Assembly (NCBI GenBank): GCA_002716125.1
Contig: PAZH01000070.1
Span: 1-37,321, forward strand
Length of the DNA stretch: 37,321 nt
Reading direction: 5' to 3'
From: Rhodospirillaceae bacterium
GTDB taxonomy: Bacteria; Pseudomonadota; Alphaproteobacteria; UBA8366
Shown here: positions 25,071 to 32,838 of the stretch, piece after piece
Layout of the letters: each line of letters opens with the position of its first letter
Numbering within the stretch: position 1 is the stretch's first letter
The notes under the pieces: model-generated
The model's input: only the letters and a program-made list of their open reading frames with translations
Database searches by the model: none
What the model was told of the DNA's origin: nothing
Program-made: the position numbers and the translations under genes

Positions 25071-26414
25071 ACACGAGGGACGCATTTCGCTGGCGCCGAT
25101 TTTCTTGTTTTCCCCCACCATCGTTGCCAATGGCAAACTGAGGAGCGCGGCAAAGACTACCAACCACCATGCTGACCATATGGAAAAGTTCGCGAGCGAG
25201 CTCCCCCAGAACGCCCCGAACAATGCCGTCGCCGCCCAGGCCGCAGCACTTTGACGAATAGCGAGAGCCCCTAACGTTTTGAGGGCCGTAAGTAGAGCGG
25301 TGACAAATAAGACCAATCCGACCAAGCCCGTTTCGGCGCCAATTTCGAGCAGCCAGTTGTGGGGATGAGAGGGGATATACTCTTGGTTCATCCCGGGGAT
25401 CAACTCGTTTGCACCCGGTAGCAGGTTGATCGCATTCGGGCCGACGCCCAGAACGGGCGCACTCTTTATGACCTCAACTGTGAAGCCCCAAATAACTTGT
25501 CGGTGCCAATCGGGAAAAGAAAGCTCTGAACTCGGGATCGCTGCCGCCGGTGGCGTTGGAAGTCCGTCGATCAAATAGATTCCGCCAGCGGCCGCCGTGC
25601 AAAAGATGAGGAGTACCGGCGTGCGGGCCAAATATGTCGGCAGAAATTTGAGGCCGAGAAAAAAGACAACCAAAAGAAAGCCGGCGACGACCCCAAATGC
25701 GGCTGATAGACCGGGTTGGACCCCCTTACCGTAAATAAGCAGGAATGTTAGCGGTATGCTGAAGAGCGCGATCCATTTGTGGAACGAGCCGAGGCGAAAC
25801 CCGGCCCATACGACAATGGGCAGAATGCAAGCCGAGACCGAAAAATATGGTTTGAGAGTCTGTAATACGATGGCGTTCGGACCCTTGATGAGCCGGAAGA
25901 GTTCGAAAGGCGCAGGGTGAATATAGAGTGAAAATACAGCGTAGAATAATAAGAGGCCGAAGCTCGAGATCGTCAAACTCTTGAGAGCGAGATCCACGCG
26001 TCGCTTCGATTGAGAGAGGAAGGCGGTAAGCATCACCCCGAGAGCCAATATGGCGGCCGTACGGGCCCAAGTGCTCAGCGATTTCACGGGGTCGATGGAT
26101 GCGACGCTGCTGGCCAACCAGAAAAGGATCGTCGCGGCCACGGCCATTACCAAAAATCGATGCCTTCGAAACGCCTCTTGGATCATACGAAAGAAGCCGG
26201 TGTCGCTTCGACATAGACCGATGATCACGGGTAGTGCGACAAACGGCACGATGGAAGCTCGACCGAAAACGACCATTGGTACCGCGCATCCAATGCTAAC
26301 GCTCGCGACATCGGTCCACCGATTATTCCCGTTCTCCCGTTCTGCTGTAAAAGGCACTTCTTGAGACATTGGCACTGGTTCGACTAGATTCGTATCAATC
26401 CGCTCGGCAGACAC
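25068..26414 (-). CDS. O-antigen ligase / polymerase family membrane protein
   Basis: This 448-residue protein has about eleven hydrophobic segments and the Wzy_C-type motif SHPHNWLLEIGAETGLVGLVLF near the C-terminus, with a long periplasmic-type loop before it (about 285-345; contains FPDWHRQVIWGFTVEVIK and LGVGPNAINLLPG). The family joins or polymerises lipid-linked glycans at the periplasmic face (WaaL, Wzy). The start is uncertain: GTG at 26414 gives the longest form, ATG at 26369 (MSQEVPFTAER) is an alternative, and neither has a ribosome site. It is followed by the FkbH gene on the same strand after 120 bp, which links the cassette downstream to envelope polysaccharide. Confidence 0.85.
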   Translation of the reverse strand: MSAERIDTNLVEPVPMSQEVPFTAERENGNNRWTDVASVSIGCAVPMVVFGRASIVPFVALPVIIGLCRSDTGFFRMIQEAFRRHRFLVMAVAATILFWLASSVASIDPVKSLSTWARTAAILALGVMLTAFLSQSKRRVDLALKSLTISSFGLLLFYAVFSLYIHPAPFELFRLIKGPNAIVLQTLKPYFSVSACILPIVVWAGFRLGSFHKWIALFSIPLTFLLIYGKGVQPGLSAAFGVVAGFLLVVFFLGLKFLPTYLARTPVLLIFCTAAAGGIYLIDGLPTPPAAAIPSSELSFPDWHRQVIWGFTVEVIKSAPVLGVGPNAINLLPGANELIPGMNQEYIPSHPHNWLLEIGAETGLVGLVLFVTALLTALKTLGALAIRQSAAAWAATALFGAFWGSSLANFSIWSAWWLVVFAALLSLPLATMVGENKKIGASEMRPSC

Positions 26415-26548
26415 GCGGCGTGCATGTCGTTCTCACAGCTGGTCTCGAATGCCATACACTTTGGACTGAGCGAGAATAGCGATCCGAAACAAGGTCACTT
26501 ACCGGTTCGCGCTACCCTCGGCAATATGAATTGGGCGCGTGCGGGCGC

Positions 26549-26695
26549 TCAGTGATAATATTTGGACTTCACCTGCCCGGGAGGAGCCGGTGTTTCATCG
26601 ATATGTTTTCTGGGATTGTAATGTCCCTGACAGGCGCTGATGAGAAAAGCGGTGCCAAGCACAACGATCATAGAACTCATTACTTTTTTCTTCAT
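26549..26695 (-). CDS. Small predicted lipoprotein, 48 residues
   Basis: This short frame begins MKKKVMSSMIVVLGTAFLIS followed by A-C, giving a Lys-rich n-region, a hydrophobic core and a lipobox I-S-A-C with C22 as the lipidated residue. The mature part is 27 residues, polar, proline-rich (ETPAPPGQ) and ends KSKYYH. It is too short for usual gene calls. No strong ribosome site is seen upstream of ATG 26695, which lowers confidence, but the signal pattern is convincing. It stands alone between the O-antigen-ligase-like gene (134 bp downstream) and a divergent secreted MORN protein gene. It resembles the class of tiny outer-membrane lipoproteins, but I do not recognise the family. Confidence 0.6.
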   Translation of the reverse strand: MKKKVMSSMIVVLGTAFLISACQGHYNPRKHIDETPAPPGQVKSKYYH

Positions 26696-26727
26696 CGAAT
26701 TTCAGCACCGTTGGTTTAAAGTTTCAT

Positions 26728-26765
26728 GCCTTTATTTATTTTATCAGTAAAAATTAAATAAAGGC
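26728..26765. repeat. AT-rich inverted repeat
   Basis: GCCTTTATTTA at 26728-26738 pairs perfectly with TAAATAAAGGC at 26755-26765, with partial pairing inside the 16-base loop. It lies in the 218-bp AT-rich spacer between the small lipoprotein and MORN genes. It could be a regulatory dyad or a weak hairpin. I see no terminator-like U-run. Confidence 0.4.
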
Positions 26766-26913
26766 AATAATTAAAACTTCTATACCTTTCCGAATATTGA
26801 AGTCTTGTTTTATAGACTTTGTACAGATTTGTACTGAAAGGGGCTGTGATTTTGGTCACTGATATACGGAATTGTGATTTTCAGTCGCTTTTGACCTCCT
26901 ATAAATTTTGGGG

Positions 26914-27384
26914 ATGAAGAAATTTGCACTGCTCTCGTTGATTGGCTTCGTATTTGTCTCTTTTCCGGCATCGGCAGGAAGCTGGATCACCGCTGAGAAT
27001 ACGAATTGCAAACTTTGGAACCCTGATCCGGACGAACAGCAAAAAGTGCGTTGGGGCGGGAAATGTAAGGACGGAAAAGCCTCGGGAGACGGCGTGGCCG
27101 AATGGTATTCCTATCAGCGGCCACCCGACCTTTGCGAATGCACGTTCGTCGACGGTAAGGCGGAAGGCATGGGCGTCTATCGATGGACGGACGGGGTGAC
27201 CTATGTCGGCGAATTCAAAGCCGGGGTTATCGAAGGCAAAGGGTTCATCAAATATCCCGACAATGAAATGTACGAAGGCGATTTCAAAAACGGATATCCC
27301 CATGGATGGGGCGTTCAGATGTTACCGGACAACACGCGCGTGATGGGTAAGTTTCGCGAAGGCGCTTTTGTGCCGCCAAAGTAA
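26914..27384 (+). CDS. Secreted MORN-repeat protein
   Basis: This 156-residue protein has a Sec signal peptide (MKKFALLSLIGFVFVSFPASA, cleavage probable after ASA at 19-21) and then MORN repeats. Clear units are YVGEFKAGVIEGKGFIKYPD and MYEGDFKNGYPHGWGVQMLP, preceded by weaker ones (GDGVAEWYSY, GMGVYRWTDG). Several Cys residues in the mature part (CKLW, GKCKDG, LCECTF) fit periplasmic disulfides. MORN repeats usually mediate lipid or protein contact, and no enzymatic role is indicated. ATG 26914 is preferred over an in-frame TTG at 26908 because it gives a clean signal peptide. The upstream spacer holds two near-direct repeats (TTTGTACWGA at 26818 and 26828; TGTGATTTT at 26845 and 26873). It ends 1 bp from the convergent MFS gene. 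Confidence 0.82.
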   Translation: MKKFALLSLIGFVFVSFPASAGSWITAENTNCKLWNPDPDEQQKVRWGGKCKDGKASGDGVAEWYSYQRPPDLCECTFVDGKAEGMGVYRWTDGVTYVGEFKAGVIEGKGFIKYPDNEMYEGDFKNGYPHGWGVQMLPDNTRVMGKFREGAFVPPK

Positions 27385-27385
27385 T

Positions 27386-28639
27386 CTATTCGGGTTTGTT
27401 GAGCGCGTCGTAAACCCACAAGACAAGCATTAGGAACAATCCTTCGATCGCCATGATGGCGAGCGCGGTGGGCAGTCCGTAACTCTCCGCCATCCAGCCG
27501 ATATTGATAAAACCCAAGGGGCCGGTGCCGATACAGAGCGCGAGGACACCGAGGACGCGGCTGCGGTACTCCGGTTCGGCGTTCATATAGGTGAGGGTGC
27601 TCTGCATGGCTGCGAACCCGGCGCCCGAGATCCCGATCGCCGTCAAAGTGAGCGCAGCGGCAAAGAACGAATGCAACGGCCCACCGGAAACGTAAGCCAA
27701 TGCGCTCAAATATAGAATGAGAACCATATAGAAGACGGCGCCGGCGCAGAAAATTTTCGCGTAGAGGGCCGGCCGCGCCACCATGGCGATAACCAGCGCG
27801 CCGATAAACGCACCGAAGCCCTCTAAACTCGAGAGGAAGCCAACGAGGAACGGCTGCAAACCGAGCTGTTCGCGGCCAAGGATAGGAATCATCGCCGTGA
27901 ACGGAAACCCGAAGGCGTTGAAGACGATGGTCACGGAGAAAACCCGACGTAATTCCCAATTTCCCCATACGAACCGCACGCCGGCAGAGAGATCGCGAAT
28001 AAGCGACGGGGGTACAGTCCGGCGGACCAGGGTCGGGAGCTGAACCGCCAGGATTAGCAGGAGTGCGGCCGCGTAAACGCCCGCGCTCAGAACATAGACG
28101 CCCGTGATGCCGAAAATCTGGAGCATGGCGCCGCCCATTAACGGACCAAACATTCGGGTCGCGCTGTTCGTGGCGGCATCCAATCCCATCGCGGCCGAGA
28201 GATGCCCGCCCGAGACGTCGCCGATCAATCGTCGCCGGATTGGCATGTCGGTCGCCCAGAAGAGGCCGCTCAAGAAGGAAGCGATGGCAATATGCGTGAA
28301 CGTGAGTTCGCCGTTGTACGCGATAATGGCCATCGTCGTCGCGACGCAGAGGATGGTCGCAATGGTCGCGGCCAACAGTACCTTGCGGTTTACGCGGTCT
28401 GCGATGCCGCCGATGATGGGACCGCAGAAGGTGAGCGGCAGTCCCCACAGCACGGGCACCAACGAGACAAGAAATGGCGAACCGGTAATCTCGAACGTGT
28501 AGACCCCGAGCGCCAGCAACTGGAACCACCGGATGAATCCGGTCAGGCCACCCATGATCCAGATACAAAGATAGTTCGGGCTATGTAGGAGTATCCGGAT
28601 ACCCGATTCGTCTTTCGCCTCTGACGTATCTGCGCTCAT
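27386..28639 (-). CDS. MFS transporter (EntS / MFS_3-type exporter)
   Basis: This 417-residue protein has about twelve membrane segments and the MFS loop 2-3 signature in GGIADRVNRKVLLAATI. Its N-terminus, LLHSPNYLCIWIMGGLTGFIRWFQLLALGVYTFEITGSP, is typical of the MFS_3 branch that includes the enterobactin exporter EntS. These are proton-driven exporters of siderophores or drugs in the inner membrane. It is divergent from the HlyD-type adaptor gene across 100 bp, so the two may be co-regulated and could even work together, though HlyD/EmrA partners are usually 14-span DHA2 proteins. The substrate is unknown. The stop codon is 1 bp from that of the MORN gene. Confidence 0.87.
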   Translation of the reverse strand: MSADTSEAKDESGIRILLHSPNYLCIWIMGGLTGFIRWFQLLALGVYTFEITGSPFLVSLVPVLWGLPLTFCGPIIGGIADRVNRKVLLAATIATILCVATTMAIIAYNGELTFTHIAIASFLSGLFWATDMPIRRRLIGDVSGGHLSAAMGLDAATNSATRMFGPLMGGAMLQIFGITGVYVLSAGVYAAALLLILAVQLPTLVRRTVPPSLIRDLSAGVRFVWGNWELRRVFSVTIVFNAFGFPFTAMIPILGREQLGLQPFLVGFLSSLEGFGAFIGALVIAMVARPALYAKIFCAGAVFYMVLILYLSALAYVSGGPLHSFFAAALTLTAIGISGAGFAAMQSTLTYMNAEPEYRSRVLGVLALCIGTGPLGFINIGWMAESYGLPTALAIMAIEGLFLMLVLWVYDALNKPE

Positions 28640-28739
28640 CCGTTAGTCCGTGATGTCAAACATGGTCGACGCTTCTTCCCGCGCCATATACCGTGCAGGG
28701 TGCGGTTATTTAGCGAACCGCGGGCAATAGTGAATTGAG

Positions 28740-29864
28740 ATGGCGGAAGCGGAATTAAAGGCACGGGTAAAAACTCTCATCGGCGTCGTGTTGGTCGGCG
28801 CCGTGCTGCTGCTTTCGTACGAGATCTTTTATTGGTTCACCCATGTCTACGAGAGCGATGTTCGCGTTCAAACCGACTTTACCGACATTTCGTCGAGGGT
28901 CGACGGCAAGATTGCCGAAATACACGTAGAGGAAGGTAGTCCGGTCGCCAAGGGGCAGGTGATCGTCACCTTGGAACATCAATCAATCAAACTGAATATC
29001 GAATCCTTGATCACCGACTTGGCGCTTGAGAAGGGCAATCGGGAAAGTCTGATCACGGAGCGCGACGCCTTTCGTGAAGAACTCGATTCGAAATTCGCGA
29101 CACAGCAGCAGAAGATTCGCGCGCTGCAGGTCGAGTTAAGGTCCGCCAACGATCGGTTGAAGATCGCTCAAAAAGACTTGAAACGGGTCCAAGTCTTGGT
29201 TCGCAAGCGCTTGAAACCGGAATCGGAGTTGAATGCGGAGCAAGACAAGACCCTTGTCTTGGAGGGACGCATCGCCTCCTTGCGGAGCAATGTCTTGGTC
29301 GCAAAGAGTGAATTGGTTCAGCTAAAATCTACGGAACGCCAAATAGATATAATAAATAATAAAATAAAAGTTTCTGAAATTAAAAGTAATAGAATAAAAG
29401 ATGAAATTAAAAAACAAGAATTATTTATACATCACAGGTTAATTAAGAGCCCGATAGACGGTTTGGTTGGTGAAATACATAAGGATAAAGGTGAATATGT
29501 CGAAGACGGTGTAAATATTCTTATGCTTCACGATCCGAAACTCTATTGGGTCGAAGCCTACGTCGATGAAAGTCAAATTCGCCACGTTCGCGTCGGTCAG
29601 GAAGTTTTGATCGATCTCGATGCATATCCGATCCACGATTTCTACGGTCAGGTGCAACATATCGGTAGTGTGACGACGCGCGGTCCGGATGGCTCAAACG
29701 GCAACAGTGGGGGCGGCAGTCGGCTTGGCGGGAATGTGGAGCGCGTCCCAGTCCGAATATCCATCGAAAACCCGCCGACGAACATTACGCCCGGTATGCG
29801 CGGCGACGTGAACATTCGGATATACGAGAACATTAAGCTCTGGTGGAAGTGGGACGACGAGTGA
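28740..29864 (+). CDS. HlyD/EmrA-type membrane fusion protein
   Basis: This 374-residue protein has a single N-terminal membrane anchor (about 12-33), then a lipoyl-type half-motif (VDGKIAEIHVEEGSPVAKGQ). A long coiled coil follows at about 82-235, then the second half-motif IKSPIDGLVGEIHKDKGEYV and a beta-barrel domain (LYWVEAYVDESQIRHVRVGQ). It would link an inner-membrane pump to an outer-membrane channel in the periplasm. A Gly/Ser/Asn loop lies near 320-331. No strong ribosome site precedes ATG 28740. The stop overlaps the next start (TGATG), so it is translationally coupled to an SDR gene, an unusual partner. Codons for residues 201-234 are extremely AT-rich. Confidence 0.85.
   Translation: MAEAELKARVKTLIGVVLVGAVLLLSYEIFYWFTHVYESDVRVQTDFTDISSRVDGKIAEIHVEEGSPVAKGQVIVTLEHQSIKLNIESLITDLALEKGNRESLITERDAFREELDSKFATQQQKIRALQVELRSANDRLKIAQKDLKRVQVLVRKRLKPESELNAEQDKTLVLEGRIASLRSNVLVAKSELVQLKSTERQIDIINNKIKVSEIKSNRIKDEIKKQELFIHHRLIKSPIDGLVGEIHKDKGEYVEDGVNILMLHDPKLYWVEAYVDESQIRHVRVGQEVLIDLDAYPIHDFYGQVQHIGSVTTRGPDGSNGNSGGGSRLGGNVERVPVRISIENPPTNITPGMRGDVNIRIYENIKLWWKWDDE
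29341..29440. other. AT-rich island inside HlyD-type gene
   Basis: By my count this 100-bp stretch is 15% GC (29341-29400 only 7 of 60). It encodes the Ile/Asn/Lys-rich end of the coiled coil with an intact frame, while sequence on either side returns to the local GC-rich norm within about 100 bp. Confidence 0.75.
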
Positions 29865-30586
29865 TGCGTTTAGACGGGAAGACCATCATCATTACAGGCG
29901 CCGCATCCGGTATCGGCCAAGCAAGCGCGCGACGTGCATTGGAAGAAGGGGCTCGTGTCATTGGTGTCGACCTGAACGGTGACGGCATGCCGGATGGCGT
30001 AGAGCCCGTGATCGGCGACGTGACGGCGGCAGCGACCATCGCCCGCGCCGTGGAGACAGCGGGCACGATCCATGGACTTGGCACGATCGCCGGCATCAGC
30101 CGCTCCGGTGTCGCCATCGATGAGCTTTCGCCCGAAGACTGGGACCAGGTCTTTGCGGTGAACGTAAAGGCTTGCTGGCAATGGTTGGTGGGTGCCTTGC
30201 CATCGATGCGGGCGGCGGGCGGCGGTTCCGTTGTGATGGTCGCCTCGCAGTTGGCGTTCGGCGGTGGGCGTCTGAACGCGGCCTACATTGCGTCGAAAGG
30301 CGCCATTGTCAGCCTCGTGAAGACGGCCGGGTTCGAGCTGGCGCCTGACAATGTAAGGGTCAATGCGGTGGCACCAGGCGCCATCGATACACCGATGCTG
30401 AACGGCAGCATGTCGCGTGCCGAAGACCCGGCAGCGGCCCGCGACTATTCGCGCAATCGCCACGCCATGAAGCGTTTCGGTCAGGCGGACGAGATTGCCA
30501 ACGGTGTCGTTTATCTTCTCTCCGATGAAGCGAGCTTTAGTACCGGGTCCGTCATTACCATCGATGGCGGTTGGACGGCGGCTTAA
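29864..30586 (+). CDS. Short-chain dehydrogenase/reductase
   Basis: This 240-residue classical SDR has the coenzyme loop T11-GAASGIG-18 and the catalytic set S128, Y141, K145 (Y-I-A-S-K). PGAIDTPML follows the active site, and SFSTGSVITIDGGWTAA closes the protein. V35-D36 after the second strand suggests NAD(H) rather than NADP(H). It oxidises or reduces a hydroxyl/keto group on an unknown substrate. The frame is open to 29843, but the ATG at 29864 overlaps the HlyD stop (TGATG) and matches the family N-terminus. Its stop overlaps that of the convergent XylX-like gene. The neighbouring sugar-acid genes make a sugar or hydroxy-acid dehydrogenase plausible. Confidence 0.9.
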   Translation: MRLDGKTIIITGAASGIGQASARRALEEGARVIGVDLNGDGMPDGVEPVIGDVTAAATIARAVETAGTIHGLGTIAGISRSGVAIDELSPEDWDQVFAVNVKACWQWLVGALPSMRAAGGGSVVMVASQLAFGGGRLNAAYIASKGAIVSLVKTAGFELAPDNVRVNAVAPGAIDTPMLNGSMSRAEDPAAARDYSRNRHAMKRFGQADEIANGVVYLLSDEASFSTGSVITIDGGWTAA

Positions 30587-31761
30587 AGAACGCCGCGCTT
30601 CGCCAGATTCTGGAATAGGGCTGTCGCGCCGAATTCCCAAGGCGGGATGGCATTTGTCTTGTCCACCATATTGGCGAGAGTGCCGAGTTTCGGCGATTGC
30701 ATCACGACGGCATCCCCCACGTGGTGCGTGAAGCCGCCGCCGGGCCTGTCTCGGTCCTGGTTCGGCGTAAACATCGTGCCGGTGAAAAGAACGACGCCAT
30801 CGGGATACTGATGGTTCGCACTTAGGGTCTGATCCATCAGGTCCTGGATATCGCGGCTGATCTCGGTCATTGAACTGCCGTCTTCAAGTCGGAAGTTGTC
30901 CGTCCCCTCGACCGTCAGCGAGACATAGGCGCTCCGCACATCCTCAAGCGAAAAACTCTCGTCGATGAGACGGATGACAGGCCCGATGGCGCAGGAACCG
31001 TTGTTGTCCTTGGCGCGCCCCAAGAGCAACGCCGAGCGGCCTTCGACATCCCGAAGATTCACATCGTTTCCGAGGGCGGCTCCCACAATACGCCCTTCCG
31101 CATTGCCGACCAGCACGACCTCCGGCTCGGGATTGTTCCAATTCGACATCGGATGGATGCCGATCATCGCACCGAAGCCGACGGCCGACATCGGCTGGGC
31201 CTTGGAAAACACCTCCGCATAGGGGCCGATGCCGACTTCGAGGTATTGTGACCAAATGTCCCGCTCGAGGAGTGCCGCTTTCACCGTTTCGGCCTCGGGC
31301 GAGCCGGGTACGACGTCTGAAAGGTCGATGCCGATACTGTCGAGCAGCGCCTTACGGACCTCTTCCGCGAGGGCCGGGTCCCCCGCCGTGCGTTCGTCGA
31401 TCACGCGCTCCAACAGGCTTCGTACGAAAGTCACGCCACATGCCTTGTGCGCCTGTAAGTCGCTTGGCGACAGAAACCAGGGTTTCGTGTTGTCTTGTTG
31501 GCCGGCGACGCTGTTCGCGGCGATTGCGCGCCAGTCGCCAAGGTTTTCGCCGTCGGCGTTGGCCACGGCGCAGGGATCTTTTGCATTGGTGAGAGCCGAC
31601 ATCGTCGGTGCGGCTTTCGTGATGTCGACCACGCCGCTCTCCCGGACCGAGACGACCGAGGGACCGCCCGCATCGGGACGCCAGACCCGTCCCACCAGCG
31701 TACCTTCGAACCCGTCTTCCGGCAGGAAGGCGTCGATATGTGCATCCCAATTTGTCGGCAT
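30583..31761 (-). CDS. FAH-family 2-keto-3-deoxy-sugar-acid dehydratase (XylX-like)
   Basis: The 392-residue protein (ATG at 31761 with GGAG upstream) belongs to the long fumarylacetoacetate-hydrolase-family branch. It closely resembles, from memory, Caulobacter XylX (2-keto-3-deoxy-D-xylonate dehydratase). Shared stretches include FLSPSDLQAHKACGVTFVRSL, WSQYLEVGIGPYAEVF, the metal-binding WNNPEPEVVLVG, GNDVNLRDVEGRSALLLG and QDRDRPGGGFTHHVGD. The family dehydrates 2-keto-3-deoxy aldonates to 2-oxoglutarate semialdehyde-type products. A longer frame start at 31800 lacks family similarity. It is divergent from the PdxA-family gene over 87 bp and convergent with the SDR, so all three may serve one sugar-acid pathway. 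Confidence 0.85.
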   Translation of the reverse strand: MPTNWDAHIDAFLPEDGFEGTLVGRVWRPDAGGPSVVSVRESGVVDITKAAPTMSALTNAKDPCAVANADGENLGDWRAIAANSVAGQQDNTKPWFLSPSDLQAHKACGVTFVRSLLERVIDERTAGDPALAEEVRKALLDSIGIDLSDVVPGSPEAETVKAALLERDIWSQYLEVGIGPYAEVFSKAQPMSAVGFGAMIGIHPMSNWNNPEPEVVLVGNAEGRIVGAALGNDVNLRDVEGRSALLLGRAKDNNGSCAIGPVIRLIDESFSLEDVRSAYVSLTVEGTDNFRLEDGSSMTEISRDIQDLMDQTLSANHQYPDGVVLFTGTMFTPNQDRDRPGGGFTHHVGDAVVMQSPKLGTLANMVDKTNAIPPWEFGATALFQNLAKRGVL

Positions 31762-31848
31762 GGCTTTTCTCCGAGAAAGTCGTTTCGTTAGCCCTCCCAT
31801 GAAATTATGGTGGCTGGCAAGAACGAGAATTCAGCCAAGGGAGGCAAT

Positions 31849-32838
31849 ATGACAACGCGCATTGGGATGATGATGGGCGATCCAGCCGGGATCGGCGCGG
31901 AGTTGACGGCCCGTGTTTTGGCGGGCGGCACAATGTCGGCGGAGACGGGCGTCGTGATTGTCGGCGATCCGGCGCATCTGGCGCGGGGACAAGCGGTGGC
32001 CGGCACAAACATCTCGGTCGAAGAACTGTCGGGTGCGAATGACGTGGCGGTCGAAACCGGTACAGTTTCGCTCCTGCCGCAGGCGCTGGACGGCGCGGCT
32101 GATTATCCCTATGGCGAATCACGGCCGGAAGGCGGACGCTATATGCTCGACTGTTTCGAGACATTGTTGTCCCTCTATAAGGAAAAGCGGATCGACAGCA
32201 TCTGTTTCGCGCCGTTGAACAAGCATTCGCTAAAGATCGGCGGCATGGGCACTGCGGACGAGGGCGATTGGCTGACGGAAAAGCTGGCCTATACCGGACA
32301 TACGGCGGAGCTCAACGTGATCGAAGGTTTGTGGACCTCGCGGGTGACTTCGCATGTCCCGCTGCGCGATGTCGCCGAATTGATCACGGTCGACGGCATT
32401 GTGGATGCTGTGTCCGTGATCGACGGTGTGTTGAAGACGGCAGGTAAAGCAAATCCGAAGATTATGGTCGCCGGGCTCAACCCGCATGCGGGCGACAATG
32501 GGTCTTTCGGTCGGGAAGAGCTCGATGTGATCGGCCCCGCTGTCGAGGCGGCGAAGGAACAGGGCTATAATGCCGAAGGACCGTTCTCGCCTGACACGAT
32601 GTTCCTCTCTGCGAAGAAGGAGAACTACGACGCCATCGTGCCCATGTATCACGACCAGGGTCAGATCGCGATGAAGCTCATGGATTTTGAGTACGGTGTT
32701 ACGGTACTGGGCGGATTGCCGGTTCCGATCTCGACCCCAGCCCAAGGTTCGGCTTTCGATATCGCCGGCAAGGGCGTTGCCAATCCGGGGGCCATGACCG
32801 TCGCGTTCAAAATTGCCGAGCAGATGGGAGGGTCCTAA
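31849..32838 (+). CDS. PdxA-family 4-phosphate dehydrogenase (PdxA2-like)
   Basis: This 329-residue protein begins MTTRIGMMMGDPAGIGAELT, the PdxA signature, and carries metal-site residues in YTGHTAELN, VAGLNPHAGDNGSFGREE and PMYHDQGQIAMKL. PdxA oxidises 4-phosphohydroxy-L-threonine in vitamin B6 synthesis; the PdxA2 branch instead oxidises and decarboxylates 4-phospho-threonate or -erythronate in sugar-acid catabolism. The divergent XylX-like dehydratase and absence of PdxJ or KsgA nearby favour the catabolic branch, but no threonate kinase (DtnK) is in the window. AAGGGAGG supports ATG 31849 over an in-frame ATG at 31807. Its stop overlaps the next start (TAATG). Confidence 0.85.
   Translation: MTTRIGMMMGDPAGIGAELTARVLAGGTMSAETGVVIVGDPAHLARGQAVAGTNISVEELSGANDVAVETGTVSLLPQALDGAADYPYGESRPEGGRYMLDCFETLLSLYKEKRIDSICFAPLNKHSLKIGGMGTADEGDWLTEKLAYTGHTAELNVIEGLWTSRVTSHVPLRDVAELITVDGIVDAVSVIDGVLKTAGKANPKIMVAGLNPHAGDNGSFGREELDVIGPAVEAAKEQGYNAEGPFSPDTMFLSAKKENYDAIVPMYHDQGQIAMKLMDFEYGVTVLGGLPVPISTPAQGSAFDIAGKGVANPGAMTVAFKIAEQMGGS

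Noticed and set aside
26531..26719. 62-codon plus-strand ORF
   Set aside because: It lies antisense to the 48-residue lipoprotein frame, whose signal peptide and lipobox are convincing; the plus-strand product shows no recognisable pattern.
27315..28568. 417-codon minus-strand frame overlapping the MFS gene
   Set aside because: Same length as the MFS frame but in a different register; its product is Arg/His-rich with no membrane pattern, so it is a shadow of the transporter gene.
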